Positions 1-11,229 of a stretch of 64,000 nucleotides of DNA are shown in pieces. A program made the translations under genes and the position numbers. Source of the stretch: Meconema thalassinum (Eukaryota > Arthropoda > Insecta > Orthoptera > Tettigoniidae). The notes beneath the pieces were generated by a model, which was not told the origin of the DNA, did not search any database, and saw only the letters and a program-made list of their open reading frames with translations. The DNA is taken from assembly GCA_946902985.2 (NCBI GenBank), contig OX336397.1, positions 153,133,890 through 153,197,889 on the forward strand, written 5' to 3'. The stretch's first letter is position 1; every line of letters begins with the position of its first letter.

Positions 1-2370
1 GATATCTGAGCAACCATTTTTCCCATATTTTTGTCCCACATATATTATGCCCCATATTCTTGCTTGATAATTCTGTACTCAGTACACTTCGATGATTTAT
101 GCCTTTTTCTACGATTTATTAAGACATTGTTATGTCATTGGCATAGTTACAATATTTTGGATCAGTTGAGACTGATAATATATTCTTTCAGTAATTTGCA
201 TATTTTTGTAGTCACGATTTGACTGTAAAGTTAATGATTTTCTTTGGCAGATTTGAATTCAGACAGCGTGTCACTTTATTAAAGTAATTCTCTTCAGTAA
301 ATTACTTTGACCAATTTTCTGTCATCCTCAAGAAAGAAGAATAATTAAAGGATTTTAGAGCGTTAAAATCTATTTCTGTATCGACGATCTTGGAAATACT
401 AGTCGTTTTATGAACATGATTGCAACATAGACATTTATCGTCAGTTCTGAAATTACCATTGCATTATAGACAATTTTATGAAATATGAACTTTGATTACG
501 ATTTATTGAATACACTATAGTAATGAACTTTTGATAGGAATTTTTCTCAATTCTAGATTGGAACAATAATGTTTGCATTCCAAAGTCTAATTGTATTCTA
601 TTCGACTATTTATGCAGTTTAGATGAACTTTGTTTGAAGATAGTATTTTTATACTACGATACTTAGGAGATATTAATCTCGATTTTGATAGACCAGAGAG
701 GCGTGTCTAATAGTATTTGCTATTAAATTTATTTGTGATTGGCAAAATTTTAATTCATATCGATTCATGAATGAAACCCACAAAGGTTAAATAAATAACA
801 GTTTTGAAACAATTAATGAATATAAGAATTTTTGAAGTGGAACTATGGATGTATAATCGTTAGTTCAGTGGACATGTAAAAGTCGCTGATGAATAATGCC
901 CTTGAATAAGTGAAGGAGATTCCCACAGTAATATTAATGAAGTTGATGAGATTATAAGTGGAGGTTTTGTGTATGGATTGTGGAAGATTTTTATGCCATA
1001 TATATGGAAATATATGATGAATTCTGGGCCTATTTTATGCAATTTGTGCGTTTGAGCGAAGTATTTTTCCGCTGAGTTTATTGTCCAGGTCCTTTGAAGA
1101 TTAATCATGTGAAATTACTGTTAAAATTAACAAGAGTGTTAAATAATTTGAGATAACGATTTTGAATGGAGGTTACCGTCACAAATAATAATAATAATTA
1201 TTAAAACTTATTAAACCTGAATATAAGCATAAATATAACTAACCTTCATTGGTCGATTATATTAACCTGATTTGAGTAATTATCAACCGGATAAACGTGT
1301 GGTTTAATGTATTTCTAAAATCAATAATATAAATATTGTAAATAAATTGTGTAAATATCTTTAACAATAATGGAAATGAAAGGAATTAAGAGAGGCGTGT
1401 ATAGATTTTTCAATTGTCATTTGACAATACTATAAACAATTTGTAATTGTTATAAACAATTAATGAGCATTTGTTATAAACATTAAGAGTTTTGTTAATA
1501 TACTCTAAAGAACGCTAATTAAACATATGGATTATGTAATTAAACAAGTTTTGGGATTATTAGAGTAATCCAGTAACATGTGATTGAAGCATTTAAAAGA
1601 TTTGCGTGATAATATTTGAGTTGAGTTGAGGACATTTAATGTGTTTAAAAAGGAGCTAGGCTCTGATGTCACGAGCATATGCTAAGGTTAGCTGGACAGG
1701 TGGGTCCGTTTGACGACGTGGGCATGCGACATAATGTAGGGTGGATCGCAGCTGGCCTGACAACTGTATGTTAGAGGCCAAGGTCGGCCACGTAACAGGC
1801 TTGCAGTTATAAATAAAGTGTGATGTTTATGAAAGAGGAAAACAATTGCTACATGTCTCGTTCCAATTCCCGCATCCATTCCAAGTGTATTACTATTATT
1901 ACGTTCTTTATAAGCAAGTGAAAGATAAAATTTTGTATGTAACGTTTACAAGTCCTACAGGAGGACATGATGATATTGACAATGGCTTCTGATTGCCACG
2001 TGTATTTTGTTGAATTTTTGTTAAAGTCATTCCCTTTATGTGAAATAAATTATTGTACAGTTTAAAGTTTCTTGTTTCCGTCTTGGTTCATTTTAAATAT
2101 CATGGTGGAGGTTATTGTGTGGGCATACTTTAAGTGATCCAGTTGGCAACCCATACCCGAGATTAATTTGAAGAGGTAAGTAAAGGTAAGTATGAACCCC
2201 CGTATATTTTGGTGTGTTCCACAATAATTTCTTGTTAACTGCTGTGCTCTAATCTCGATAGTATCTGTCAGTGCCATTTTCATTGATGTAGCTGTGCCGG
2301 TGCGTTTGATTATTGGCAATCCGATTGAGGGGGCGGATATCTGACAGCCTACTATCCGGATTTACGGGGA
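1..2370. other. AT-rich non-coding stretch
   Basis: I see no convincing gene here. The sequence is AT-rich with scattered stops in all frames, and the few short open frames have no recognisable domain. A GC-richer patch around 1640-1880 is unassigned. The right edge runs into the decayed 3' end of the minus-strand polymerase gene. Confidence 0.5.
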
Positions 2371-2374
2371 CAGT

Positions 2375-4060
2375 ACGTCTATTATTTTACGGATATTTTC
2401 CATTGTTTTTCCAAAAATGGCATTGTTGAATAATTTGTACAGATTTTTCTCAAACTAATTTTTGGCTGGTTTTCGAAGGTTGCTATTTAAATCAACGTTT
2501 GCCTTTAACCAAGGTCTTTGCTTAAACTTTTACACACGATGAATTTTTATTAATTTTATTCCTTGATCTAAAGCCTGTTTTAATGCCATGTAGTGAACAA
2601 GATATCGCCTTCGATTCCCAAGATGAGGAATTAGTTTTTTCAGAGACGAATCCTTAGGTTGTGTACACTCTGGTAGGAAAGGTAAATCGTTGTGTAGATC
2701 ATGAAAGTCAGATGGGTAATCAACATCAACGTCTAGAATGTATCCCACAGGATCGTCTTCCTTTAGTTTTTCTAGTTCAACAGTATCTGGAGAAACCCAT
2801 TGAAATCCACCATAAGGAAGTGAGTGGCACATAGCCCACCCGTATTGGTTGTTGGCATCATCATAGGTAATAAACTGCGATGGTTTGTCAGAATCATAGG
2901 TTTCCATGTATTTATTTTTAGCTTCAGCATACCGATGAAACACCTGGCATATGCCTCCACGTATTCCAGACTCGATTAATAGAATCTGATCGTAATCCTG
3001 TAGCAATTCCAGTTCAATTCCTGTATAAAGGAGCATAGCCTCTAAACTTAAACCAGGCGAAGTAATAAATTGTGCAGCATCCACTCGGTGTGTTTCTAGT
3101 GTTTTGTTTCTAAACGTTTCAAAGCTGTCTGCAAGAAGGAGTACATCTGAAGTTAGGTAGAGGTCACTATATTCCCCTAGAGTTTTAATGTTGAACTGAT
3201 TCCACACATTTTTGGCATGTTCATAGTCTTCTTGACTAACATCTTGTTGACTTAATTTGTTAAAGAATACCTCTTTTGGAGGTAAACACGTTTCACTTAA
3301 CTTTTCTCATGAAACAATGTAGTCATAACAAAATACCCCTTTACGAGTCATGAGCATTGCATTTTATTTTCCAATGTACTTGTCTGTTTCAGGGTATGAT
3401 GTTAAGTTGGAAACTAAGTTTTCCAAACTACTCGGCATTAACCGAAACGTGTCCACAAATCGAAGCTTAACATTTCCTACATATTTGGTGAAGGAAATGT
3501 ACTTTTCTTTGGAGTTAGCGATAACATCCACTCTCTCAGTAGTACATCCCAATTGCTTTACAATGAAATTTGCGTCGTAGCCACTCATATTATGTAGAAA
3601 TACAGGAACGGGGTTGCGTGTTTTACACCTCAAATTACAGTTATTGTGAGCACTTCCAAGGTATTCCCCTGTAATATGACAATGGTCTCGAACTTTCCAG
3701 TTCTCTTTGGTAAATGGTTTTTCACACAAATAACAGGTTTCAGAACATTGAAACTCTGCTTCTTGATCCTGAGTTAAGGCCTTTGGAACATTTAAGGTGT
3801 AATGGCGATCGATTTCATTAGCTATTGAGATCAAACAGTCCATAAACTTTTCTGCAGCGCCAGGTCAACGATAAATAGCAGATTGGCTTGGAAGGTTTGT
3901 CTTTATGTGTTCCACAGCAGGTGAGTGTTTAACATGTATACCAAAGCTCATAGGAACATGACTCTGGTATGGCACTGTATAACTTGCCTCAGGATTAGGT
4001 AGACATGTTTGATAGGGTAACAGTATACTTTCAAAATCTGCAGAGATAACGTAAAGTCTT
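2375..4060 (-). pseudogene. Protein-primed family B DNA polymerase, 3' part (Polinton-like or viral type), broken
   Basis: This is the C-terminal part of a type B DNA polymerase (DNA_pol_B_2 family) read on the minus strand. Such polymerases replicate protein-primed linear DNA in Polintons/Mavericks and related viruses. Visible motifs, in gene order, are an Exo I-like ADFES near 4040, an Exo II-like HNMSGYDANF near 3590, an Exo III-like YLTSDVLLLAD near 3160, a palm motif A of the form YDDANNQYGWAM near 2860, and beyond a stop at 2530 a motif B-like [10 protein letters not shown] near 2420. Breaks are a frame change at 3865/3843, stops between 3364 and 3207, and stops after 2530. I find no final YGDTDS-type motif C, so the 3' end seems lost and the gene should be inactive. 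A LINE inserted at about 4060/6184 separates it from its N-terminal half. Confidence 0.85.
3640..3760 (-). other. Endonuclease VII-like (HNH/His-Me) domain inside the polymerase gene
   Basis: Between the first two exonuclease motifs the translation carries CYLCEKPF, then DHCHITGEYLG, then HNNCNLRC. This CxxC...DHCHxTG...HNxCN pattern is the signature of recombination endonuclease VII-like zinc-binding nucleases. Arthropod polymerase genes of this type often carry this insert. The metal-binding Cys pairs and the DHCH histidines are all present, so this domain looks less decayed than the gene around it. Its role in the parent element (resolving DNA branches during replication or packaging) is inference. 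Confidence 0.8.
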
Positions 4061-6183
4061 GAAAAATCAATGGTGGATCTCCAAATCCCGTGAAATGCAT
4101 CTAGCCGAAACAAATAATACGCATGCTTTCTTCTAACAACAAGGACTATACATGGGCCACATTATCATGGCTTGAATCCTCTGCAGTCTAAATATAGCAC
4201 GGAACTTCTTAGAGACACAAACTCCATTAATTCCCGTTGGAAAGAACATTTTGAAGAACTACTCAACAGGGACACACAGGTTGATAATAACATTTTCACC
4301 CGTCTTCATCAGAGACCCTAGAGACCACCTTGATGATCCTCCGCCTCTATCAGAAATTGAATATGCCATCAATCAGCTCAAAGACAATAAAGCATCAGGC
4401 ATGGATGGGATTCCTGCTGAGCTCTTTAAAGTAGGGAATACTACTCTAGTTCATCACATACACCAACTCATAGTTAAAATATGGACTACCATTACCATAC
4501 CTAATGACCTAAGGATGCCTTGATAATAACCATCTTTAAGAAAGGTGATAGGGCACAATGTGGTAATTATCGAGGTATATCGTTGCTTTCTGTTGCTGGT
4601 AAAATCCTGGCCAACGTCTTAGCCAACCGTTTGAAGCCGTTGGCCGAAGAAATACTGCCTGAAACTCAGTGTGGCTTCCGAACTAATCGAAGCACAACTG
4701 ATATGATCTTCTGTGCTAGGCAGATACAGGAGAAATCCAGAGAGCAAGGACGCCCTCTATATGGCTTTCATAGATATTGTTAAAGCATTTGATTCTGACA
4801 ATCGAGAAATGCTATGGAGGATTCTTGCCACACTTGGCTGCCCCCCAAAATTCATTCAGATTCTTCGATTACAACATGATGATATGAATGGCACGGTTCT
4901 TAACAACAATGGCCCTGGAGAGCCATTTAAGATTACAACGGGTGTCACACAGGGATGTGTGATTGCCCCCACACTCTTTTCAATAGTGTTGTACTAAATT
5001 TGGTCCAAGAAAAGATTCCAAAGGGTGTAGAAATTATATCCTGGACAGATGGAGGTTTATTCAATCACAACAGATTACGTGCAAAAACTTAAGTGTCAGC
5101 TACATCCGTTCTTGATCTCCAGTATGCTGATGACAATGTCATCTTAGCAAATTCAGATGAAGATCTTCAAATCACCCTGAATGTATTCAATGAGGCATAC
5201 AGAAACATTGGTCTGGACATAAACAACAATAAAACACAGGTTCTTTATCAGCCAACATCACATGACAGGGCTACTGCTCCTGCTATCATGATTGATGGAC
5301 ATAAACTAATGAATATAGATCATTTTCCCTATTTGGGTTGTCACCTATCAACAAATGCGAACATAGACGCTGAGATTCAACACCGCCTCCAATGTGCCAG
5401 TGGAGCCTTTGGTCGTTTGCTCTTTCGCGTGTTTGACAACCACGACATTAGCATTTTAACACAATTATACGTTTATCAAGCTGTTGTAGTTCCCACTCTG
5501 CTTTATGGCTGAGAAACCTGGGTTACTTACAGAAGGCACCTCTTATCTTAAGAAAAATACTGTCAACGATGCCTTAGGAGAATTCTTGGTATTAAATGGC
5601 AAGACCGGCGCACTAACACAAGTGTTTTGGAGGAAGCTAGCACTATTAGTATAGAGGCTCTCATTATAAAACACCAACTTCGATGGACAGGACATGTAGT
5701 TCGTATGCCTGAGTCCCGTCTCCCAAAACAAATCTTATATTGCCAGCTGAATGTCGTTCAGAGAAAGCAGGGTGGGCAACAAAAACGCTACAAAGATGTT
5801 CTGAAGACCAACTTGAAGAAATGTCAAATAGATACAGGTAACTGGGAGGCTGTCGCATACGACCAATCAGAGTGGCGCCACAACATCCACCAAGGCCACT
5901 TGTTTTTCGAACAAGAGAGAAGAAGGCTTCAGGCTGAAAAAAGAAATGCCAGAAAAGAGCGCATGATTCGCAGAATGATCAACCCCCAAGATCCATTGGC
6001 TGCTCAAGACCTTGTGTGCCAATATTGTGGAAGAGTCTGTGGTTCTCGGATCGGACTCTACAGTCACCAAAGAACTCACGCAATATGATTAGACCTAATG
6101 TTGGTTTACAGCGAAGATTTACATAAATGTACCTTGGAAGACAATCATACTCGTATCACGAGTGGTAGCCTAAATAAATAAAT
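4061..6183 (+). mobile_element. 5'-truncated non-LTR retrotransposon (LINE) with C2H2 tail
   Basis: This is a degenerate reverse transcriptase on the plus strand, read through several frames (4251-4523, 4520-4783, 4713-4997, 5093-5512, 5627-6088). The left edge starts inside a WWISKSREMHLAE-type linker, so the endonuclease is missing. RT signatures are ASGMDGIPAELFK (thumb-side block), MAFIDIVKAFDS (motif A), GVTQGCVIAPTLF (motif B) and LQYADDN (motif C). The C-terminus has HQLRWTGHVVRMPESRLPKQ and ends in a classical C2H2 finger (C-x2-C-x12-H-x3-H). A short AAAT-type tail follows at about 6170. The coding pattern fits an RTE-like family, but clade assignment is tentative. It sits in the opposite orientation inside the polymerase gene and carries at least four frame breaks. 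Confidence 0.88.
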
Positions 6184-7046
6184 AATTCTAAGCATTTTTC
6201 AACATTTAAGAATTTCACAATTGAGTTTTTAATTGGCATTTCAACCCTAGCAATGTCATGCTGGACACACAAAGCTCTATGTTCTTTCAGTTTTTCCATT
6301 CCTTGCTGCCCATATTGATTATTGAAGTGAGTAAAACACCGTTTACACGTATATATCTTATGTTGATGGTGGGTAATCTGATGTCTTACGAGTTTATCAA
6401 AATCTTTGATAAAGACGTGGAGGTTCTGGCCAGATGAAGAACTGAGCAGAAGGAGGTAGCGAAGGTCTTGTAGCTCTTGATCCACAACCTTTAGAGGGAA
6501 CAGTTTGTTGTCTTGTTCCAGTCCAAATACATTAATGGATATGTCGTTGGCTTTCTCAAATTTGGGAATGTCAGCTAATGAAGTAGGAAACGATATCACT
6601 GAAAAATCATACTTGTTTTCCAGGTCCTTGTATTTACTAATGCGTTCAGCTTTCGTTTTAACCAGTTTTGCTAAAATCACATACATAAAACACTTTTCAT
6701 CCTTTAAGTTTTGAGGATAAATGCAGGCATTTCTTACTTTTATAGCAGCTGTTAATGGAATATATGTGCTACCACGCAAGGGATTGTACTTATTTATTTT
6801 CAATCGTACTCCTTTCACTGCTAACAAAGCCCAATTACTGCCTTTTAGCTCAGATTCTTCCATTTCAGTAGTTAACATAGTAAATTGTGTTTCCAAGAAA
6901 CTACTTAAGTCAGGTTCCAAAAATAGGGTTTGATTTCGTGTTTTAAAAGCCCGATCTGTGATTTCGTTGGTGGACGTATGAATAAATCTACATTCAGCAA
7001 CAAGATTAACTTTTATTGACTTGTGCATTTTTAGTTCTTTGTGCAT
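6184..7046 (-). pseudogene. Polymerase gene, middle part with zinc finger
   Basis: This minus-strand frame lies upstream of the polymerase half at 2375-4060 and is separated from it only by the inserted LINE. It encodes about 290 residues, ending near LNVEKCLE before running into LINE tail sequence. It carries a C2HC-type finger (CKRC ... H ... C) near 6300-6360. The preceding stretch resembles the conserved N-terminal extension that arthropod polymerase genes of this family share. I treat it as the same gene, broken by the insertion and by a frame change upstream at about 7046-7089. Confidence 0.7.
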
Positions 7047-7088
7047 AGCTTGTATTATTTGCTGTTTGGACTCTTTAAGGTATGCATT

Positions 7089-7434
7089 TTAATCCTTACA
7101 CGTATCACAACGTATGAAATAGGATTTAAGTCGACCTTCAAAAGATGTCTCATATTCAATAAGTCCATTTTTTGTCAGGGACCAATGACAGTAGGTAATA
7201 TTTTGTAGGCTCTGCTTTTTGTCTTTTAGCGGCCGACTCAACATTACAACATTCTTCATGACGACGGCCATTGTAGGCATTGTTGAATTTATTGCCACAC
7301 GTTTTACACTCATGAAATTCCCCACACGAAACTTCATGACGCTTTCTATCATAGTCTCGAAGAAAAGTCTTTCCACACTCTTTACACATATAGCTAGGAA
7401 TGAGTTCTTCCATCATGAATGTTGATTTCTGCAA
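7089..7434 (-). pseudogene. N-terminal zinc fingers of the polymerase gene
   Basis: Two tandem C-x2-C-x12-H-x3-C fingers are visible (CKECGKTFLRDYDRKRHEVSC is the first pattern, split here by a short linker from the second, CKTCGNKF ... RRHEECC). They are followed by a basic linker. In arthropod genomes such fingers commonly begin the zinc-finger plus family B polymerase proteins. The frame changes at about 7156, and a second frame continues to 7089. The first in-frame ATG is at the very edge of the ~135-bp tandem array that starts at 7436, so the array occupies the promoter side of the gene. Confidence 0.68.
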
Positions 7435-7435
7435 A

Positions 7436-8050
7436 CAGCTGCTTACTGCGTATCACAGGGCTAGAGGTTTGTCGGTGAGACGGTCTTTCACGATGTGAAC
7501 ACCGTGAGAGGTAGTAGTCAACTGGTGCTATTCTTGTAAAGAGTCCTCTAATATACCCTAGTCTAGACCAACAGCTCTTTACAGCGTATGACAAGGCTGT
7601 AGACTGGCCAGTGAGACGGTCCTTCACGATGTGAACACTGTAACAAGTAGTAGTCAACGGATTGTATTCTTGCTAGGGGTTCTCTAATATATCATAGACA
7701 AGACCAACAGCTACTTACTGTGTAGTACAAGGCTGTACAATAGTTGTTTTGACAGTCTTTCACGATGGGTCATTGTGAGTGGTAGTAGTCAACTGATGAT
7801 ATTCTTGCTAAGGGTCCTCTAATATACCCCTAGTTAAGGGTAACAGCTGCTTGCTGCACATGACAAGGCTAAAGACTGTTTGTTTCAACGGTCTTTCACA
7901 ATGTAAACACTGTGAGAGGTAGTAGTCAACTGCAAATATTCTTATACCCTACTCAAGTTTATCAGGTACTTAATGCATATCAATAGGCTGTACAATCATG
8001 TGTGTTAGGCACTCTTTCTTGCTAAGGACCCCAATATTCCCTACAGAAGG
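7436..8050. repeat. Tandem array, ~135-bp unit, 4-5 copies
   Basis: Units restart at an acagctgctta-like motif near 7436, 7570, 7708, 7842 and 7966, giving periods of 134, 138, 134 and about 124. Each unit shares blocks such as ggtctttcacgatgtgaaca, gtagtagtcaactg and tcctctaatatac. Copies are diverged and the last is truncated. The array abuts the 5' end of the zinc-finger polymerase gene. Confidence 0.85.
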
Positions 8051-8171
8051 CTGTGCATGTTAGTTCTGATCACTTAGTAGTTAATTGTATATTCAATTTT
8101 TATACAAAGCTTATACAAGCACGTTTTTCATGATGTAAAACCTTGTTAAATAGCTGCATGCGACACGCAAA

Positions 8172-8362
8172 GTATGTTTCCGCTATCTAGCGGTGACTAT
8201 GAGAACTACTTGCACGACCTCCTACCTAGCGCTCCATTTCAACACTCACTCACTGAACGACCAGCATCCTATCTAGCGGTCGATATCAATACTTACTCAA
8301 CTACCAGCATGCTACCTATCGGTGAATATGACAACTCACTCAACTACCAGCATGCTACATGA
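8172..8362. repeat. Imperfect ~43-bp tandem repeat
   Basis: About four to five units share ctatctagcggt, ctcactcaact and accagcatgctac. The clearest spacing is the accagcat motif at about 8260, 8303 and 8346. An open frame of 62 codons crosses the array but has only repeat-derived composition. Confidence 0.75.
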
Positions 8363-8365
8363 CTT

Positions 8366-8440
8366 TTTTGTCAGATTTTTGTTGGCTTTTTTGTTGGCTT
8401 TTGATGGCTTTTGTTGGCTTTTATTGGCTTTGTATTAGCT
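8366..8440. repeat. Short tandem repeat of TTTTGTTGGC type
   Basis: About seven imperfect copies of a 10-11-bp unit (tttttgttggc, ttgatggc, ttattggc variants) follow the 43-bp array directly. Confidence 0.85.
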
Positions 8441-8642
8441 CTCTCAAATTTGCTCTTGCTTGTTGGGTCTTATTTGGTCATGGAAAGTACGTCAGTCCTT
8501 TTTATGGCTGCATGATGCTTACAGCCATGTTTGTAGGCAGCAACAACAACAAAAACAACACACAAAATTCCAAAAAAAAATCAAAAGTACTCAAAGGTTT
8601 ATCATTGACTCTCAACTCTTACACTTACCTCTATCCCATAGA

Positions 8643-8745
8643 TTAGGTTAGGTTAGGTTAGGATAGGTTAGGTGAGGACATGTTTGGTTAGGTGAACTAA
8701 GGTTATGTTAGGTGAGGTTAAATGAAGTTGGGTTAGGCTGAATGG
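8643..8745 (+). repeat. Interstitial TTAGG telomere-like repeat
   Basis: About 4-5 near-perfect TTAGG/GTTAGG units (8643-8675) grade into degenerate copies (ggttaggtgag, gggttaggctg) up to about 8745. (TTAGG)n is the ancestral arthropod telomere repeat, so this is a telomere-like interstitial block or a simple-repeat expansion. Confidence 0.8.
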
Positions 8746-8755
8746 CAGAGGTATG

Positions 8756-8911
8756 AATTAAACCCGCATTTTCTCACTTTTGCCTCACAAGACTAAGTGT
8801 ACCCCGTTCCACTCGTGAGACCAGAAATTAAATTTCTTGGCAGAACCGTTAATCGAACCCGGGCCACCGCGGTGACATTCAAGATTACTAACCGCTACAC
8901 CACGAGGTGGT
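8756..8911 (-). mobile_element. tRNA-derived SINE (family 1), minus strand
   Basis: On the minus strand the head reads as a tRNA-like pol III promoter: box A in GTGTAGCGGTTAG (about 8888-8900) and box B as GGTTCGATTA (about 8850-8859). The body has the family hallmark ggaacggggtacact (reverse of 8798-8815) and a tail with caagaaatttaatttctgg. Related copies in this window lie at 10835-11222, 13180-13545, 32640-32780, 36610-36900 and 62190-62285. Confidence 0.8.
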
Positions 8912-8989
8912 CTTGATTGCACATGATTAATCAATAATTACCTAATAATAATAATAATAAATATTGCATTTGGCAACTACACGGCCGAC

Positions 8990-9330
8990 CTGTCCCTGTG
9001 ACGTCATTGACGGTCTAAGGGCGTGGCTGCCATCTTGCGCACTAGACCCTGGCCCAGCTCTGACTGTCCCTCCATAATAATAACATAGGATAGTTGCGCG
9101 CGGTGGCCATCTTGCGCATTAGCCCCTGTCCCAGAAACCGCCTTATTTATCCTACTAGTGCCAAAGGGCCGAAAAAAGTCACTTACAAATAGAATTTTCA
9201 GAAACCGTTTCTTAGTGAGCCTCTACATACTCGGATCAACCATCATGCAAAATTTCAGCTTTCTAGGTGAAGTGGTTTGAGCCCTGCGGTGATGAGTCAA
9301 TTTTGGATTATATATAATAGATAAGTGCTG
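8990..9330. repeat. Unassigned repeat-like segment with a ~78-bp duplicated block
   Basis: The block containing gccatcttgcgcactag occurs near 9030 and again, slightly diverged, near 9107. The following text (catgcaaaatttcagctttctaggt ... tatatataatagataag, split here) resembles ends of dispersed insect repeats. No coding signal was seen. Confidence 0.45.
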
Positions 9331-9479
9331 AAAAAAGAGTAATTTCAAAATTCCAAGGTTTTCTTTATAGTTCGAGGTGGTCTGGGTCCCGTCTACCTTG
9401 AATTGCCGAGAGACTGCTGTATATACACCTATTGATGGCCATGAGTCGTAGTGGTCTCAAATCCATTAGTCGATCTTGC

Positions 9480-9915
9480 GATCGTGTATATCGGCTGTGT
9501 ACACTCACTTGTGTCAATGAGAATAGATCTGTGCGAGTGTGGTGGTGACCCGGTGAATGTATGCACGACCAATACATCCGTGACCGGTACCAACAGGGAA
9601 AAGGTGGTGGAATATTTTGGGGTGGCATCATGTATGGTCGCCGAACCCCTCTTGTGTACATCCGTTAGCGTATGACTTGCATACGTTACAGGGATACTAT
9701 CCTGGTACTTGTAATGAAAGGCTATGCTGACAATTTCGGCCCAAATTTCACTTTCGTGGAAGATAACGCTCACCCGCACATTGTCAATGCCTTTATTAAG
9801 GAGAATGGTATTCAGAGAATGGAAAGGCCTGCCTATGCTCCAGATCTCAATTGTGTAGAGTAGGTGTGGACACTGCTTAATAAATAAGTCCGTTTCCACT
9901 GTACTCCAAGGCAAT
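9480..9915 (+). pseudogene. Tc1-like (Tc1/mariner) transposase remnant
   Basis: Frames on the plus strand show a GGGIFWGGIMYGRRTPLV block (about 9595-9655), then after a stop and frame break YRDTIL, YADNFGPNF, VEDNAHPH and YAPDLNCVE (about 9672-9863). These match the catalytic core order of Tc1 transposases, which cut and paste DNA using a DD34E triad. The second Asp lies in EDNA and the Glu in NCVE. Only 31 residues separate them instead of 34, so about three codons are lost. No TIRs were recognised. It is a dead fragment. Confidence 0.82.
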
Positions 9916-10665
9916 ATGCAAAACCTTTTTTGGTGTGTGTATTTTAATCACATATAATATTTTTCAGGTTATTTTACACATGACCCAGTAATTGGGAATA
10001 CATTGTGAAATGTTGTAATATCAATTGTCAATAAGGAATCAATGGAAAATGGCTTCAAAGTTCTCGAAACTCTATTAAACCAACACCGAAGGGCTCATAA
10101 TAGATCACAACATTGTTTCAGTTCATGAAACTCTCCACTCTTCCTCGCAAGGAATGACTATGGCCATTTCCCATTAATTTTAATTTTGTATTAACTAGGT
10201 ATACGTGTGAAATCAATTCAATAAATGCTGGCAAGTGGTGCGTGACAAGTGGCAGCAGCTGTTGGTACTGGTGTATTGTACAGTTGGTATCATCTTACTT
10301 TTAGATCAACAATCTGGAATATAACGGTACACATTTTCCCGCTCTGGAACTGAATATGTGTTTCCAAAGGAATATCTGCCTGGCATCTGGGACACCATAA
10401 AGATACAGAATAATATACATTTTCGGCTCTAGTCATACAGTATATTACACCATATAAATCATTATAAATGATGTTGTTGTTGCTTGTGTTAGATTTATAG
10501 CATGTAAAAGAACCTACCATTGCAATTGGAAATGTGTAGCGAAATTAGTAGGTTATATTTATCTGGTTAGGAAACGCTCTATCAAGTTCTGACGTTCACT
10601 GCCAGGTGTCAGTGACAGTGGCGTCTGATAGCTAAAGTTGGAACTACTTGAAATTGAATTGTCAT
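9916..10665. other. Non-coding stretch, nothing recognised
   Basis: The region is AT-rich with short frames only. No repeat with clear ends, no splice-consistent exon and no RNA gene were recognised. Confidence 0.4.
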
Positions 10666-10669
10666 TCTT

Positions 10670-10805
10670 CTTGATCCATTTAATCTCTCATTAACTCCTC
10701 TCGTGAGATTTGCATCAGGAAGGGCATCCGTCCGTAGAAACTATCAGCCACGCGGAATTTCATCGCATCTCATCCCCATCCATGTTGGAAAACGGGATTA
10801 ATAAG
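10670..10805 (+). repeat. Dispersed short repeat (SINE-like, family 2)
   Basis: The text tcattaactcctctcgtgag, gaagggcatccg, catctcatcccc and gttggaaaacgggattaa recurs in reverse complement at about 13880-14010. The pair in opposite orientation shows a dispersed family rather than a tandem copy. Confidence 0.65.
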
Positions 10806-10834
10806 GGGTAGACATAGATATATATGATGGTGTT

Positions 10835-11222
10835 GTTGTTGGTTATATGAGGGATAGCGACATCGGAGTCATACAAGCCCATGTGTGTTTGTGTGGAATT
10901 TGTGTGATAACCTGTATTATTGTGATGGCTGTACTGGTGTGTGTTCTTGTAAATTGGGGATATAATTGGGAAAGAGGCGGCTGTGGCCTAAAGTTAAGAA
11001 CCAACCCATATTTGCCAGGAGTAGAAGTGGGGAAACCACGGAAAACCACTTACAGGATGGCTGTGCTGGAATCGAACCCAACTCTTCTCAGTTTTGGATC
11101 ACAAGGCCGAGTATACCCCGTTCCAGCCTTCAGACCAGAATTGAATTTCTTGGCAGAGCCGGGCATCGAACTCGGGCCTCGTCAGTGACAGCTGAGACTA
11201 CCAGTCACTATGCCAGGAGGCT
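10835..11222 (-). mobile_element. tRNA-derived SINE (family 1), long copy
   Basis: The head at 11160-11222 reads on the minus strand as a tRNA-like A box (near 11198-11215) and B box (GAGTTCGATG, near 11164-11173). The body carries gataacctgtattattgtgatggctg, ggccgtggcct-like and ggggaaaccacggaaaacca blocks (quoted in parts), which recur at 13180-13545. Open frames across it are not genes. Confidence 0.75.
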
Positions 11223-11229
11223 CAATACA

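Noticed and set aside
7394..7657. 87-codon minus-strand frame
   Set aside because: It is translation of the ~135-bp tandem array and shows no domain.
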